DNA of 64,000 nucleotides from positions 496,001 to 560,000 of the forward strand of contig NZ_JARXIA010000001.1 of NCBI RefSeq assembly GCF_031127875.1, given 5' to 3'. The notes under the pieces were generated by a model that saw only the letters and a list, made by a program, of their open reading frames with translations, was not told where the DNA came from and did no database searches. The stretch's first letter is position 1. Every line of letters starts with the position of its first letter. Shown here piece by piece: positions 8,462-18,600 of the stretch. Origin of the DNA: Pelagicoccus sp. SDUM812005 (GTDB lineage Bacteria; Verrucomicrobiota; Verrucomicrobiia; Opitutales; Opitutaceae). The position numbers and the translations under genes are program-made.

Positions 8462-9538
8462 ATGCCCCTTCCTCTTTGCCAGACTCCCATTCTGCCCCAG
8501 AAGCCGCGTCCTATCGTCGTATTGGCCGCTGGCGGAATCGTACGTGACGCTCATTTGCCAGCTTACCGTTTGGCCGGTTTTGAAGTAGCGGGAATCTACG
8601 ACATCGACCGGGAGAAAGCTGAGAAGCTGGCTTTGGACTTCGGTATTGAGACCGTTTATGGAAGCCTGGAGGAAGCCTGCGCTCAGGATCCGGAAACGGT
8701 CGTTTTCGATGTGGCGGTGCCGGCGGTGGGTTTGAAGAAGGTGGTGGCGGCTTTGCCTGATGGAGCGACCGCATTGTTGCAAAAGCCCTTTGGGGAGAAC
8801 TTGGAGGAAGCTCGGGAGCTTTTGGCCTTGTGTCGTAGGAAGCGATTGAAAGCGGCGGTCAATTTCCAGCTACGCTATGCTCCTTATATAATGGCAGCAC
8901 GGGACTTGATCGAAAAGGGGGTGATTGGCGAGCTGCACGACCTGGCGGTGCGGGTGACCGTTTACATGCCGTGGCACCTGTGGACCTTTTTGGAAGGGAT
9001 TCCGCGAGTAGAGATTTTGTATCACAGCGTTCACTACGTAGATCTGGTCCGCTCGTTTTTCGGTGAACCACGTGGGGTCTATGCTAAGACCGTGAAGCAT
9101 CCGGATACAAAAAAGCTCGCTTCCACGCGCACCAATATCGCGTTGGACTATGGTCAACTGAAGCGGGCCAATATCAGCGCGAACCACGGGCACAACTTCG
9201 GACTGAAGCATCAGCAGAGCTACGTGAAATGGGAGGGGACCAAAGGGGCTATCAAGGCGACTTTGGGTTTGCTCATGAACTATCCGGATGGGGAACCTGA
9301 CGCTCTGGAGTATTGTACCTTGGACGAGGACGGAAAGCCAGGCGAGTGGCAGAGCGTGGAACTGCAGGGCAGCTGGTATCCGCACGCTTTCATCGGGACG
9401 ATGGCCAGTTTGATGCGCTTTGCCGACGGCGAGACGGAGGAGCTACCGACTTCAGTGGAAGACGCCTTCAAGACTATGGCGGTAGTGGAGGCTTCGTATA
9501 TTTCGAACGCGAGTGGGGGGACCCCGATACCGGAGTAA
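8462..9538 (+). CDS. Gfo/Idh/MocA family NAD(P)-dependent oxidoreductase
   Basis: 358 residues from ATG 8462; an in-frame TTG lies four codons upstream. The Rossmann domain starts at PIVVLAAGGIVRDAHLPAY and the substrate domain includes INFQ-like VNFQLRYAPY and the catalytic-His region YHSVHYVDLVRSFFG. The family's EKP motif reads QKP here (ALLQKPFGEN), so the Lys is kept but Glu is replaced by Gln. Members oxidise sugars, inositols or sugar acids. It is the first gene of the operon facing the IclR regulator, and could be the sugar dehydrogenase that feeds the downstream lactonase. That role is inference from context. Confidence 0.88.
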   Translation: MPLPLCQTPILPQKPRPIVVLAAGGIVRDAHLPAYRLAGFEVAGIYDIDREKAEKLALDFGIETVYGSLEEACAQDPETVVFDVAVPAVGLKKVVAALPDGATALLQKPFGENLEEARELLALCRRKRLKAAVNFQLRYAPYIMAARDLIEKGVIGELHDLAVRVTVYMPWHLWTFLEGIPRVEILYHSVHYVDLVRSFFGEPRGVYAKTVKHPDTKKLASTRTNIALDYGQLKRANISANHGHNFGLKHQQSYVKWEGTKGAIKATLGLLMNYPDGEPDALEYCTLDEDGKPGEWQSVELQGSWYPHAFIGTMASLMRFADGETEELPTSVEDAFKTMAVVEASYISNASGGTPIPE

Positions 9539-9641
9539 TGGGGGCTGAATTTTTAACCGCAAGATACTCGATAATCACAAGGCTCAGGACGTTCGATGGG
9601 CCGCGGTCTGAAGCGCCGCGCTACGGGAAGAGAATATTTTA

Positions 9642-10799
9642 ATGGATAGGACAGTTTTAAGAGGAATGACCTGGGATCACTCGCGCGGCTATTTGCCGAT
9701 GGTAGCGAGCGGGCAGCGCTTTGAGGAGTTGAATCCTGGGGTGAGGGTTCTTTGGGAAAAGCGATCGCTGAAGGACTTCGAGGAGTATCCAGTGGAAGTT
9801 TTGGCGGAACGGTATGATATGATGATCATCGATCATCCGTTTGTTGGATACGCGGCGAAGCATGGCACTTTACTAAATCTGGAGGATTGTTTGTCGGCTT
9901 CGTTTTTGGAGGACCAAAAAGCAAACTCGGTGGGCGGTTCGCATGAAAGCTATCACTACGCGGGAGGACAATGGGCACTGGCGATCGATGCTGCAGCTCC
10001 GGTGGCGTTCTGGCGCGAGGACTTGATGGAGGAGCTCGGCTTGGAGCTTCCTGTTGATTGGGAGTCCTTGCTGCGATTGGCAGATCGGGGGCATGTGGAA
10101 ATCCCCGCGGCTCCGATCTACTGTCTGATGAATTTTTACAGCCTGTGTATCGCTCACGGCGAAAAGCCCTTCGAATCGAAGGATCAAGTGGTTTCGCGGG
10201 AAGCGGGTGTTCAGGCTTTGGAGACTTTGCGGCAGTTGGTGGAACGTTGCGACGAGGGTTGTTGGTCGCGCAATCCGATTGATTCGCACAACCTAGTTTC
10301 GAGTGCCGCGAACACGTCCGCTGTCTATTGTCCCCTCGCGTATGGTTACATCAACTACGCCAGGGAAGGCTACGGAGAGCGACGGCTCAAATTCGGTGAA
10401 CCGCCGGCTTACGGGGGCGTGCCTCTGGCGACTACGCTGGGAGGTACGGGACTGGCTATATCCTCTCAGACCAAGCAACTCGACCTCGTGAGGCAGTATG
10501 TGGAATTTGCGGCTTCCGGTGAGACGCAGCGTTGTCTCGCGACTCCGGCAGGTGGGCAACCGGGACATCGAAAGGCGTGGGAGGATAAACTTAACAATGC
10601 TTTAACGGGTAACTATCTATCGGATACGATTTCTGTTTTGGATCGTTCTTTTCTGCGTCCGCGATACTGTGGATACACTCGCTTTCAAGAAATGGGTGGT
10701 CCTGTGCTGCATCGCGGCCTCAAAGGTGAGGCGAGCGCAACGGAAACGCTGGAGGCGCTCGACGCTCTCTACCGAGATACAGTGAGAAACGGTGAATAA
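9642..10799 (+). CDS. Solute-binding-protein-like protein without signal peptide
   Basis: 385 residues with the overall look of a family 1 sugar-type periplasmic binding protein: an early lobe with [19 protein letters not shown] and [23 protein letters not shown], a [26 protein letters not shown] segment, and a late [26 protein letters not shown] segment. It begins directly with [20 protein letters not shown] and has no hydrophobic leader or lipobox, and no ABC permease or ATPase gene lies nearby. It therefore probably stays in the cytoplasm. It stands about 100 bp after the Gfo/Idh gene and just ahead of the CoA-transferase gene. A repurposed binding protein acting as a sensor, scaffold or enzyme is possible. 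Its function is unknown. Confidence 0.75.
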   Translation: MDRTVLRGMTWDHSRGYLPMVASGQRFEELNPGVRVLWEKRSLKDFEEYPVEVLAERYDMMIIDHPFVGYAAKHGTLLNLEDCLSASFLEDQKANSVGGSHESYHYAGGQWALAIDAAAPVAFWREDLMEELGLELPVDWESLLRLADRGHVEIPAAPIYCLMNFYSLCIAHGEKPFESKDQVVSREAGVQALETLRQLVERCDEGCWSRNPIDSHNLVSSAANTSAVYCPLAYGYINYAREGYGERRLKFGEPPAYGGVPLATTLGGTGLAISSQTKQLDLVRQYVEFAASGETQRCLATPAGGQPGHRKAWEDKLNNALTGNYLSDTISVLDRSFLRPRYCGYTRFQEMGGPVLHRGLKGEASATETLEALDALYRDTVRNGE

Positions 10800-10807
10800 G
10801 TAATTTG

Positions 10808-11950
10808 ATGAAACCACTAGAAGGACTCTTAGTCTTAGATTTTTCCCAGTTTCTTGCTGGGCCTTGGGCGGCGACGCGTTTGGCGGACCTGGGAGCTCGG
10901 GTGATTAAGATCGAACGCCCAGGAAGCGGCGATATCTGTCGGCAACTTTACATCTCCGACCTTTCGCTGGATGGAGACAGCACGCTGTTTCATTCGATTA
11001 ATCGCAATAAGCAGAGTTATGCAGCGAATCTGAAGGATGCGGATGACCTGGAGAAGGTTAAGGCTTTGATTGCTAAGGCAGACGTATTGATTCAAAACTT
11101 TCGTCCCGGCGTAATGGAGCGCATCGGACTTGGTTACGAGGTATGCAAAGCTCTGAATCCAAAAATCGTATACAGCGTGGTTTCCGGGTACGGAAGCGAA
11201 GGACCGTGGGTGGGCAAACCAGGTCAGGATCTCTTGGCTCAAGCGCTTTCAGGGCTTGTCTGGCTGAACGGAAATGCGGGCCAACCGCCGATGCCCTTTG
11301 GTCTAGCTGTGGCCGATTTGACTGCGAGCGCCCATTTGGTGCAGGGGATTTTGGCGACTTTGGTACGTCGCGGAATTAGCGGAAAGGGTGGGTTGGTAGA
11401 GGTAAGCCTTCTTGAATCGGTACTTGATCTTCAGTTCGAGGTGACCACCACTTACCTTAACGACGGGGGGCGTGAGCCGCAGCGAAGCGCGGTGAACAAC
11501 GGGCATGCCTATCTGGGAGCTCCATATGGAATCTATGAGACGCAGGACGGCTACCTTGCCTTGGCGATGGGGTCGATAGTGACCTTGGGAAAACTTATCG
11601 GTTGTCCAGCGTTGGAGGAATACGAAGATTCGGAGCTTTGGTTTTCCCGCCGAGACGAAATCAAGTCCGTATTGGGGAAGCACCTACAGGTTCAGCCGAC
11701 CAAGCATTGGTTGTCGATTTTGGAGGCAGCAGATTTTTGGTGCGCAGACGTGCTCTCCTGGCCGCGGCTTTGGGAAACGGAAGCGTTTCAGGCGTTGGAC
11801 TTTGTGCAAGACGTTACGCGAGAGGACGGGCCAACTCTCAAGACCACGCGCTGTCCGATCACGATTGATGGAGAGCGTTTCAAATCTTCGGTGGGCGCTC
11901 CGCGTGTGGGCCAGCACACGGAACGTATCGAAAACGAATTTAGCTTATAA
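10808..11950 (+). CDS. CaiB/BaiF class III CoA-transferase
   Basis: 380 residues from ATG 10808; a TTG sits just upstream. The family N-terminus is clear ([35 protein letters not shown]), as are the N-R-N-K-QS loop and [15 protein letters not shown]. The catalytic Asp is at about residue 141 in [13 protein letters not shown], followed by the [13 protein letters not shown] segment. Class III enzymes move CoA between carboxylic acids through an aspartyl-CoA intermediate. With the MaoC hydratase encoded across the divergent promoter, it suggests a CoA-activated acid in this otherwise sugar-acid pathway. Substrate is unknown. Confidence 0.92.
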   Translation: MKPLEGLLVLDFSQFLAGPWAATRLADLGARVIKIERPGSGDICRQLYISDLSLDGDSTLFHSINRNKQSYAANLKDADDLEKVKALIAKADVLIQNFRPGVMERIGLGYEVCKALNPKIVYSVVSGYGSEGPWVGKPGQDLLAQALSGLVWLNGNAGQPPMPFGLAVADLTASAHLVQGILATLVRRGISGKGGLVEVSLLESVLDLQFEVTTTYLNDGGREPQRSAVNNGHAYLGAPYGIYETQDGYLALAMGSIVTLGKLIGCPALEEYEDSELWFSRRDEIKSVLGKHLQVQPTKHWLSILEAADFWCADVLSWPRLWETEAFQALDFVQDVTREDGPTLKTTRCPITIDGERFKSSVGAPRVGQHTERIENEFSL

Positions 11951-11964
11951 CCTATTCCTACCCC

Positions 11965-13038
11965 ATGATCTTAGAAGCATCCCCAATACTTGGAACCTTG
12001 TTGCACACGATCGGCGCGGCGAGCGCGGCGCTTTGTTATTCGCCACAGAAATTTCTGCATAAGTGGAGCTGGCAAACCTATTGGCTGGCTCAAGCGGCGG
12101 TGTGCTGGCTGGTGTTGCCTTGGTTGTTCGCCTATTTGTTCGTGCCTGAGTACGGGAGCGTATTGAGCGAGTCACCGAGCGATGCAATGTGGTTAGCGTT
12201 TGGATACGGCGTTTTGTACGGAGTGGGAGGAATCGCATTCGGGGTGGCAATTCGCTATATTGGCTTTTCGCTGACCTATGCGATCGCGATTGGGTTCTCT
12301 TGTTTGATAGGGACGCTTTTCATGCCGTTGATCAATGGCATACTAGCGGAAAAGCTGCAGCAAGACGGGGGCATGATCGTAGTTGGCGGCGTGGCCCTAG
12401 GTTTCGTTGCGATGATCATATCGGGCTTAGCAGGTTTTCGAAAAGAACGTGAGCTGACCGCGGATGGGAAGCGGGAAGGCAGTGGTTTCAATGTTAAGCT
12501 CGGTTTGCCGATCTGCGTGGTCGCGGGAGTGCTGAGCGCAGTTTTTAACTTTTCGTTGGAAGCCGGGGCTCCCATCGCGGAAGTCGCTGCAGCCTATGGG
12601 GCCGGAAACTTTCAGGAGCTTGCGAAGTATCCCTTCACTATGAACGGGGCGTTTCTGACCACTTTGTTGTATGTACTATTTCTTGCAGGTCGGTCTCGAA
12701 GTTGGGGTGAGTTTTCTCGGACCGAGGACGGCAAGGGGCTAGGGATTAATTACCTGTTGGCTATCGCGACAGGAATAATGTGGTACCTGCAGTTCTTCTT
12801 CTATGGATTGGGTCACATTCGTATGGGAGACTTCAAGTTTTCCAGTTGGGCGATTCACATGATCATCCTTATTTTGCTGAGTAGCGGATTTGGGGTGTTG
12901 ATTGGAGAGTGGAAGGGAGCTCGTTCGAAGACTTTTGGCTATATGTTGCTTGCATTGGCTTTGCTGGTAGCGGCGGTCGGTCTGATAACCTACGGGAATT
13001 TCTTAGGATCAGCGGAAGTTGCTGAGGCAGGTCACTGA
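11965..13038 (+). CDS. rhaT: RhaT-type L-rhamnose:proton symporter
   Basis: 357 residues with about ten hydrophobic segments across the whole length and no cleavable signal. The order and motifs match RhaT of the drug/metabolite transporter superfamily: an early CYSPQKFLHKWSWQTYWLAQA, a GVLYGVGGIAFGVAIRYIGFSLTYAIAIGF helix pair, a central cytoplasmic loop, an FNFSLEAG segment, and a late IMWYLQFFFYGLGHIRMG segment. RhaT imports L-rhamnose (or a related 6-deoxyhexose) with a proton across the inner membrane. It starts 14 bp after the CoA-transferase gene. It is the strongest evidence that the operon handles rhamnose or fucose, and it matches the rhamnosidase genes elsewhere in the window. Confidence 0.88.
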   Translation: MILEASPILGTLLHTIGAASAALCYSPQKFLHKWSWQTYWLAQAAVCWLVLPWLFAYLFVPEYGSVLSESPSDAMWLAFGYGVLYGVGGIAFGVAIRYIGFSLTYAIAIGFSCLIGTLFMPLINGILAEKLQQDGGMIVVGGVALGFVAMIISGLAGFRKERELTADGKREGSGFNVKLGLPICVVAGVLSAVFNFSLEAGAPIAEVAAAYGAGNFQELAKYPFTMNGAFLTTLLYVLFLAGRSRSWGEFSRTEDGKGLGINYLLAIATGIMWYLQFFFYGLGHIRMGDFKFSSWAIHMIILILLSSGFGVLIGEWKGARSKTFGYMLLALALLVAAVGLITYGNFLGSAEVAEAGH

Positions 13039-13057
13039 AAGAAAAAGGGACTGTTGT

Positions 13058-13897
13058 ATGAGAATCGTAGATACGCACCAGCACCTTTGGGAACTTGATC
13101 GTTTCCAGTATTCTTGGACTTCTGGATTACCTGTTTTGAACCGTAGCTTCAATTTAGATGATTACCGGCAAGCAGTGGCCGGAACGGATGTGAGCAAAGC
13201 GATCTTTATGGAATGCGATGTCGATGCTCCGCATGGTTTGGAGGAAGCGCGATGGGCGCAGCTTTTGGCGGAGGAAAACCCTTTGATCGCTGGTATCGTA
13301 GCGACCGCATCGTTTGAGTCGGAGGACTTTTCGGGGCAGTTGAATCGCTTGTTGAGACTGTCGAAATTGAGGGGGCTTCGTCGTGTGTTGCATACGCAGG
13401 ACGATGGCTTTTCGCAAAGTTCTACGTTTAGAAACAACCTGCGGGAGCTGCCGCAGCACGGTCTAGTTTTCGATCTTTGTGTCTTGTCACGGCAACTACC
13501 CGTTGCTGTAGAGCTAGTTAAGGCATGCCCGGAGGTGAGCTTCGTGTTGGATCATTGCGGGGTGCCGGATATCAAAGGTGGAGCTTTTGAGTCCTGGTCT
13601 CTGCAGTTGAGCGAGCTGTCTCAGTGCGCGAATGTGGTGGCTTGCAAGGTAAGCGGATTGGTTGCATACGTTGACCGAGAAAATTGGAATGTGGATACCT
13701 TGCGTCCCTGGTTCGATCGGGTGGTTGAGCTTTTTGGCTGGGATCGCTTGGTCTGGGGCGGCGATTGGCCGGTTTGTACCGTGACGACGGACCTGAAAAC
13801 CTGGTTGGAGACGTCGAAGGAGCTCTGTTCGGGGGCGAGCGATAGTGAGTTGTCGAAACTCTACTATCAGAATGCGGAAAGGATTTATCGTGTTTGA
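13058..13897 (+). CDS. Amidohydrolase_2 family lactonase (L-fucono/L-rhamnono-lactonase-like)
   Basis: 279 residues from ATG 13058, preferred over an in-frame start 13 codons upstream that overlaps rhaT; a GGGA-containing ribosome site precedes it. The metal-binding opening MRIVDTHQHLWEL (D5, H7, H9) and the closing LVWGGDWPVC with its conserved Asp define the amidohydrolase_2 TIM barrel. FVLDHCGVPD in the middle supplies the conserved HCG. COG3618 proteins of this kind hydrolyse L-fucono- or L-rhamnono-lactones and related sugar lactones. Between a RhaT-type permease and an SDR/FAH pair, a role in opening the lactone made by a sugar dehydrogenase is likely. Confidence 0.85.
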   Translation: MRIVDTHQHLWELDRFQYSWTSGLPVLNRSFNLDDYRQAVAGTDVSKAIFMECDVDAPHGLEEARWAQLLAEENPLIAGIVATASFESEDFSGQLNRLLRLSKLRGLRRVLHTQDDGFSQSSTFRNNLRELPQHGLVFDLCVLSRQLPVAVELVKACPEVSFVLDHCGVPDIKGGAFESWSLQLSELSQCANVVACKVSGLVAYVDRENWNVDTLRPWFDRVVELFGWDRLVWGGDWPVCTVTTDLKTWLETSKELCSGASDSELSKLYYQNAERIYRV

Positions 13898-14645
13898 TTT
13901 GAATGGAAAACGAGCGGTCGTCACAGGAGCGGGTTCGGGGATCGGAGAGGCGATCGCCCTTCGCTTTGGCGAGGCTGGCGCATGGGTCTGGGTTGTAGAC
14001 CGCAACGAAGCGGAGGGAAATGCTACGGTCGAACGAATTCGGGCGGCCGGCGGTAAGGCGGAGTTCGAAGCGTTGGACGTTTCGGACGCTGGAGCGGCGA
14101 AAGCCTTGGCGGAACGATTGGGAGCGATCGATATTTTGGTGAACAATGCTGGAGTCGGCCACGTGGGAGGGTTGTTGGAAACGGAAGCGGAGGACCTCGA
14201 TCGCTTGCACGCGGTTAATGTCCGTGGACCTTTTAACCTGTGCAAGGCGTTTGTTCCGTCGATGCTGCAGCAAGGGCGTGGAAGCGTGATCAACATGGCG
14301 TCGATTGGGGGGATCGTGGGCGTGCGGGACAGGCTTGCCTATACCGTGAGCAAGCATGCGGTGGTCGGGCTGACGCGGGTGCTGGCGTTGGATCATTCGC
14401 ATACGGGGGTTCGCTTTAATGCGATTTGTCCTGGAAGAGTGGAGACGCCTTTCGTGAAAGCGCGAATCGCTGAGTACGCGGATCCCGAAGCGGCGTATCG
14501 CGAGATGGCTTCGACTCAGTTGAATGGCCGCATGGGAAAGCCGGAGGAAATTGCGGCGATGGCGCATTACCTGGCCAGTGACGAGTCAGCGATGGTGACG
14601 GGGAGTTGCCAGTTGATAGACGGTGGTTGGTCCGCGGGAAAGTAG
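13890..14645 (+). CDS. Short-chain dehydrogenase (2-keto-3-deoxy-sugar-acid or 6-deoxyhexose dehydrogenase-like)
   Basis: 251 residues. The start is taken as GTG 13890, overlapping the lactonase gene by 8 bp, because an AAAGGA ribosome site lies just upstream and the protein then begins VFDLNGKRAVVTG in the normal place. Classical SDR motifs are all present: TGAGSGIG at residues 12-19, NNAG at 85-88, Ser138, and the YxxxK pair Tyr151/Lys155. Asp37 at the end of the second strand favours NAD over NADP. In L-rhamnose/L-fucose oxidation an SDR either oxidises the free sugar or converts 2-keto-3-deoxy acid to the 2,4-diketo acid. The FAH gene next door favours the second role. Confidence 0.9.
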   Translation: MFDLNGKRAVVTGAGSGIGEAIALRFGEAGAWVWVVDRNEAEGNATVERIRAAGGKAEFEALDVSDAGAAKALAERLGAIDILVNNAGVGHVGGLLETEAEDLDRLHAVNVRGPFNLCKAFVPSMLQQGRGSVINMASIGGIVGVRDRLAYTVSKHAVVGLTRVLALDHSHTGVRFNAICPGRVETPFVKARIAEYADPEAAYREMASTQLNGRMGKPEEIAAMAHYLASDESAMVTGSCQLIDGGWSAGK

Positions 14646-14711
14646 GCGCTTGTTTTAGCCCAAGAATTTCACGAACTAGTACGCATTCTTAGAAAAGGGA
14701 GAAATCGTTTT

Positions 14712-15515
14712 ATGAAGATTATACGTTATTTGGATACGGCGGGAGAGGCTCGCTACGGAGCGGAACAGTCTGATGGATCGGCATTGCGGATCGAGGGCGA
14801 CATATTTGGCGACTATGACGTTACGACTGAGAAGGCGGACGTGGTGAAGCTTTTGGCGCCGGTCGTGCCGACTCAAATCTTGTGTGTTGGACTTAACTAC
14901 AAGAAGCACGCGGAGGAGACGAAAGCCAAGATGCCCGAACGGCCAATTCTCTTCGTGAAGGGAGTCAATACGCTGCAGAACCCGGGAGACCCGATTGAGA
15001 TCCCAACCGCGATGGCGAGCTCGGAAGTGGACTATGAGTGCGAGCTGGCGGTGGTGATTGGCAAGCCGTGCAAGAACGTTAAGCGCGAGGAGGCGCTGGA
15101 CTACGTGCTCGGCTACACGTGCGCGAACGATGTTTCGGCCCGCGACTGGCAGATCAAGCTGGGCGGCGGGCAGTGGTGCCGTGGCAAGTTTTTCGATACC
15201 TTTGCTCCGCTAGGACCGCGTTTGGTGACGACGGACGAGATTCCGAATCCAAATGCCTTGAAAATAGCTACAGTGCTCAATGGCGAGCGTGTCCAAGATT
15301 GGAATACGGATGACATGATTTTCGATGTGCCGGCGATTATCGAGTTTCTGAGTGGAAGCACGACGCTGGTTCCCGGGACGGTCATTTTGACCGGAACGCC
15401 TCACGGAGTGGGCATGGCCTTCAATCCGCCTAAGTGGTTGAAGGAGGGGGACGAAGTGACGATCGAGATCGAAGGGATCGGGGAGCTTACAAACCCGGTG
15501 AAATTGGAATCGTAG
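14712..15515 (+). CDS. Fumarylacetoacetate hydrolase family protein (2,4-diketo-3-deoxy-L-fuconate/rhamnonate hydrolase-like)
   Basis: 267 residues. The FAH core is clear: ILCVGLNYKKHAEE, FVKGVNTLQNPGDPIEIP, the metal ligands in VDYECELAVVIGKP (Glu109, Glu111) and CANDVSARDWQ (Asp140), and the closing GTVILTGTPHGVGMAF. In non-phosphorylating L-fucose and L-rhamnose routes this family splits a 2,4-diketo-3-deoxy acid into pyruvate and lactate. Here it is the last gene after the SDR (66-bp gap) and before a strong terminator, which is where the final step would be expected. Other FAH enzymes act on aromatic ring-cleavage products, but no aromatic genes are near. Confidence 0.87.
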   Translation: MKIIRYLDTAGEARYGAEQSDGSALRIEGDIFGDYDVTTEKADVVKLLAPVVPTQILCVGLNYKKHAEETKAKMPERPILFVKGVNTLQNPGDPIEIPTAMASSEVDYECELAVVIGKPCKNVKREEALDYVLGYTCANDVSARDWQIKLGGGQWCRGKFFDTFAPLGPRLVTTDEIPNPNALKIATVLNGERVQDWNTDDMIFDVPAIIEFLSGSTTLVPGTVILTGTPHGVGMAFNPPKWLKEGDEVTIEIEGIGELTNPVKLES

Positions 15516-15536
15516 TCCTTCGCCTCTTTGCAGTTG

Positions 15537-15564
15537 GCCCCACTTTCGTAGTGGGGCTTTTTTT
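15537..15564 (+). terminator. Rho-independent terminator after FAH operon
   Basis: A 7-bp GC-rich stem (GCCCCAC / GTGGGGC) with a 7-base loop is followed by seven T residues, 22 bp after the FAH stop codon. It ends the Gfo/Idh-to-FAH operon. Confidence 0.9.
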
Positions 15565-15604
15565 GGCATGGTCTAGAACGTTGGTTGCCAGCGTAGCGGT
15601 GCGA

Positions 15605-18600
15605 TCATTCAACGGTGACGTTCTGGAAGCTTATATTGGTTCCGGGTTCGAAGCTGAAGCGGATGGTGTAGTTGCCGGCGTTGATGCTGTCGCAGGTGCG
15701 GAGGCGAATGACGTCTGTCACCGGATTTCCGATACTGGGAGCGATGGTGAAGGTGTCGTCGCAGATGAGGCTACCGTCGATGTTGGACGTGATTTCGAGT
15801 TTCGCTTCGAGGGGCGTTTCGCCTTGGTAGCGGTACGGGACGTTCAGTCCGTAACGGTCGCCCACGCCGACGTAGATTTCCCATTCCGCGATGCCGTTTT
15901 CGGGTTGGTGTTTGGTGATGGGCTTGAGGAAGGATTCCCGTACCGAGCGGACTACTGCGCTGTAGAGCTTGGCGGCGGAGCCATCGGGAAGGATGCCGTT
16001 GGGGCCGAGCCTGACGGTTTCGCCGGGGGCGTAGCGACGTTTGAGCATGGAGATTCGGTCGGAGCCGAGAGGCTGAATGTAGAAGTTGGTGGGGATCCAG
16101 TCTTGCAGCCATTCAGGCCTAGTGGCTATGCCGGGGTCGAGGGCGAGGTAGACCTCGGTGTGGTCGTCGACGGAGAAGGTGATTTCTAAATCTGGATTTA
16201 GGGCGTCAGCTTGAGGGCCTCTGAGCCAATCGCAGTCGCTGAGGCGGGAGTAGAAGCGCTCTATGCTGGGGCCGCCGTCGCTGTAGAGGGAGCGACCGGA
16301 GCGGAGATTGGCGATGGCTTGCCATTGTTGGGACACCTGGCTGCCGCGTACCGTGAAGTTGGATACGCTTGTGGCGGGGGCGGGCTCGGGGCGTCTTTTG
16401 ACGATTGGGATGTAGGCGGTCCCTGATCCGAGCGAAACCTCTTCACCTCTGTTGAAGCGTTTTCGGTAGACGGGTATTTCTCTGTGGTCTGGATTTGCCG
16501 TGCTCAGGTTAAACTCCGATTTTTCCCAGCTGGATAGCCACGCGGGTTTGGGCTCCGCTATCGCGATGAAAATGTCGGCGTCTTGGGAGAGCGTGAATGC
16601 TGCGGAGAAACCTGGGCGAGTCACTGCCGAGGAATCGAGCTGGATCCATTCGCTTTCGCGGAGTGGATAGGAGAGGTCAGCTAGCGTGGAAGCGGCGTCG
16701 CTGAAGAGTTTGTCTCCGGTGTCGAGCCACGTTTTGGCTGAGGTAGAGGGGTGGGAGCTCTTGAGGGCGGTTATCAAGCGGTCCGTTTTTGCGGAGATCT
16801 TCCGCTTGTTGCTCGTCGAAATGGCGATAGCAGAGAGAACGGCTTGCGTGGAGCGGACTTCGGGGAAGCTGATAGTTAGTTCGCCGTCGGTGATCTTAAC
16901 GGGGAGCCTTTGGGAAAGAGCGGTGGCGGGGCCGACTTCGCTCCAGATGTCGAGATTTTGGATACGGGTTTCTCCGTTGAGGGCGATGTCGAAGAGGCGC
17001 CAGCCGGCCACGTCTTTCGATGAATCGATGCCATACCAGGGCTCGATGAAATAGAGTTCGACTTCGTAGTTTCCGTTGGGGAGTTCGAAGCGGTAGGAGA
17101 GCTCGTCGCGGCCGTAGCGGAAGGACTGCAGGAGGAGGTCGTCGCGGGTACCGTTGATCGGGTGGTAGACGCGGCGTTTGCTGCCGAAGGCGGAGGGGAG
17201 GTTGGCGAAGCGATCGCCCCATGAGGTGGAGCCCCAGGTTGCGGATTCGCCGTCACTTTGGTCGGCGAGCCAGAGGTTTCCGTTTGTATCCGTATAGTCA
17301 GGACCGCCGCAATTGATGCGGTAGAGGTAGTTGCGATCATGGGTCTTGGCTTGGATCGGGTCTTCCTTGGCGTTGGCAGCGGAAGCGAGCGGAGCGGGAG
17401 GAAGGTGGTGGAACTGGATGATATCGGTGGCGACAGTTTGACCGTCGATGCGGGCTTCGGCGTAGAGGGTGTTGTATTGGATGTCGACTTGGTTCCAAGT
17501 GAAGTGGGTGCCGCGGGGACCGCGCTTGCGGACGCCGAGGGATTTGCGGCCGAGGTCGTTGAAGAGTTCTACTTCGTCGCAATTCGAGTAGACGATGATG
17601 CCGTCTTTCAGCCCGGGTTCGGTCCAGCGGTCGGGCCAAGTGTGGGAGACGATGTAGACCATGGGATCTTGATTCGCTGGCGTGTAGTTGCTGCGGTACA
17701 TGTAGAAGACGTCCAGCGGTTCGCCCCAAATGGTTTGCAGGCCTTTGTTGTTGGCGGGGCCGATTTGGTCGAGCTCGCGGATGCCGTCGGTGGTTTGCTG
17801 ACCGCTGCCACCGACGTTGCGTCCGGGGTTTTGGTGGGTGGTCATGGGCCAGGCGAAGTGGCCGATAGCCTTGTCGCGAACGGTCTCGGCGAGGCGGACC
17901 TTGGTTTCCATGAGGGCAGCCATGCGGTCTTCGGAGAGGATGCCGTCCTCGATGAAGCCGCCTTCGCTGTGCAGGTCGATGCTGCGCCAGGCTCCGTATT
18001 CGCCCACGAGGCGCTGTTGGCGGATCTCGTTGGCGTAGTTGTAGAGATCGCCTCCGTAGGTGCCGGACCAATTTTGGGCGACATCCCAGTCGGTGCCTTC
18101 GCCCCCGTTGCAGGTGGTAATGGGCCGCTGGATACTGGCGGTGGGATCCATCTCGCGGATTATGTCGGCGCATTCCTTGGCGAACCAGGCGGGTAGTTTG
18201 GATTCGTTCTGCAGGCCGTAGAGAATGAGGGAGGGGCTGTTGCGGCGTTCCTTGATCCAGTCGCGAAGGAGGGTTTTGTAGTTGGATTGGAAGGCCTCGT
18301 TTTCGAACCAGATATGGGCGCCGAACTGGGTCCACCAAAGCATGCCGTCGCGGTCCCAGATTTGGTTGAAGCGAAGGTTGTGAGGGTGGTGGGCGTCGCG
18401 GAAGATGTTGAAGCCAGCGGCGTGGATCTTGGAGGCGCGCGTGTTTATTTGCTCTGGAGAAAAGGCGTGGCTTTGACCGAGTAGGTGCTCGTAGTCGGCG
18501 ACGCCGTTGAGGAAGAAAGGTTTTCCGTTGATGAGGAGGGGCTGGTCGCTGGGGCCGTTGAGGTCGGGCCAGGAGACGGAGCGGATGCCGTAGGGAGTGC

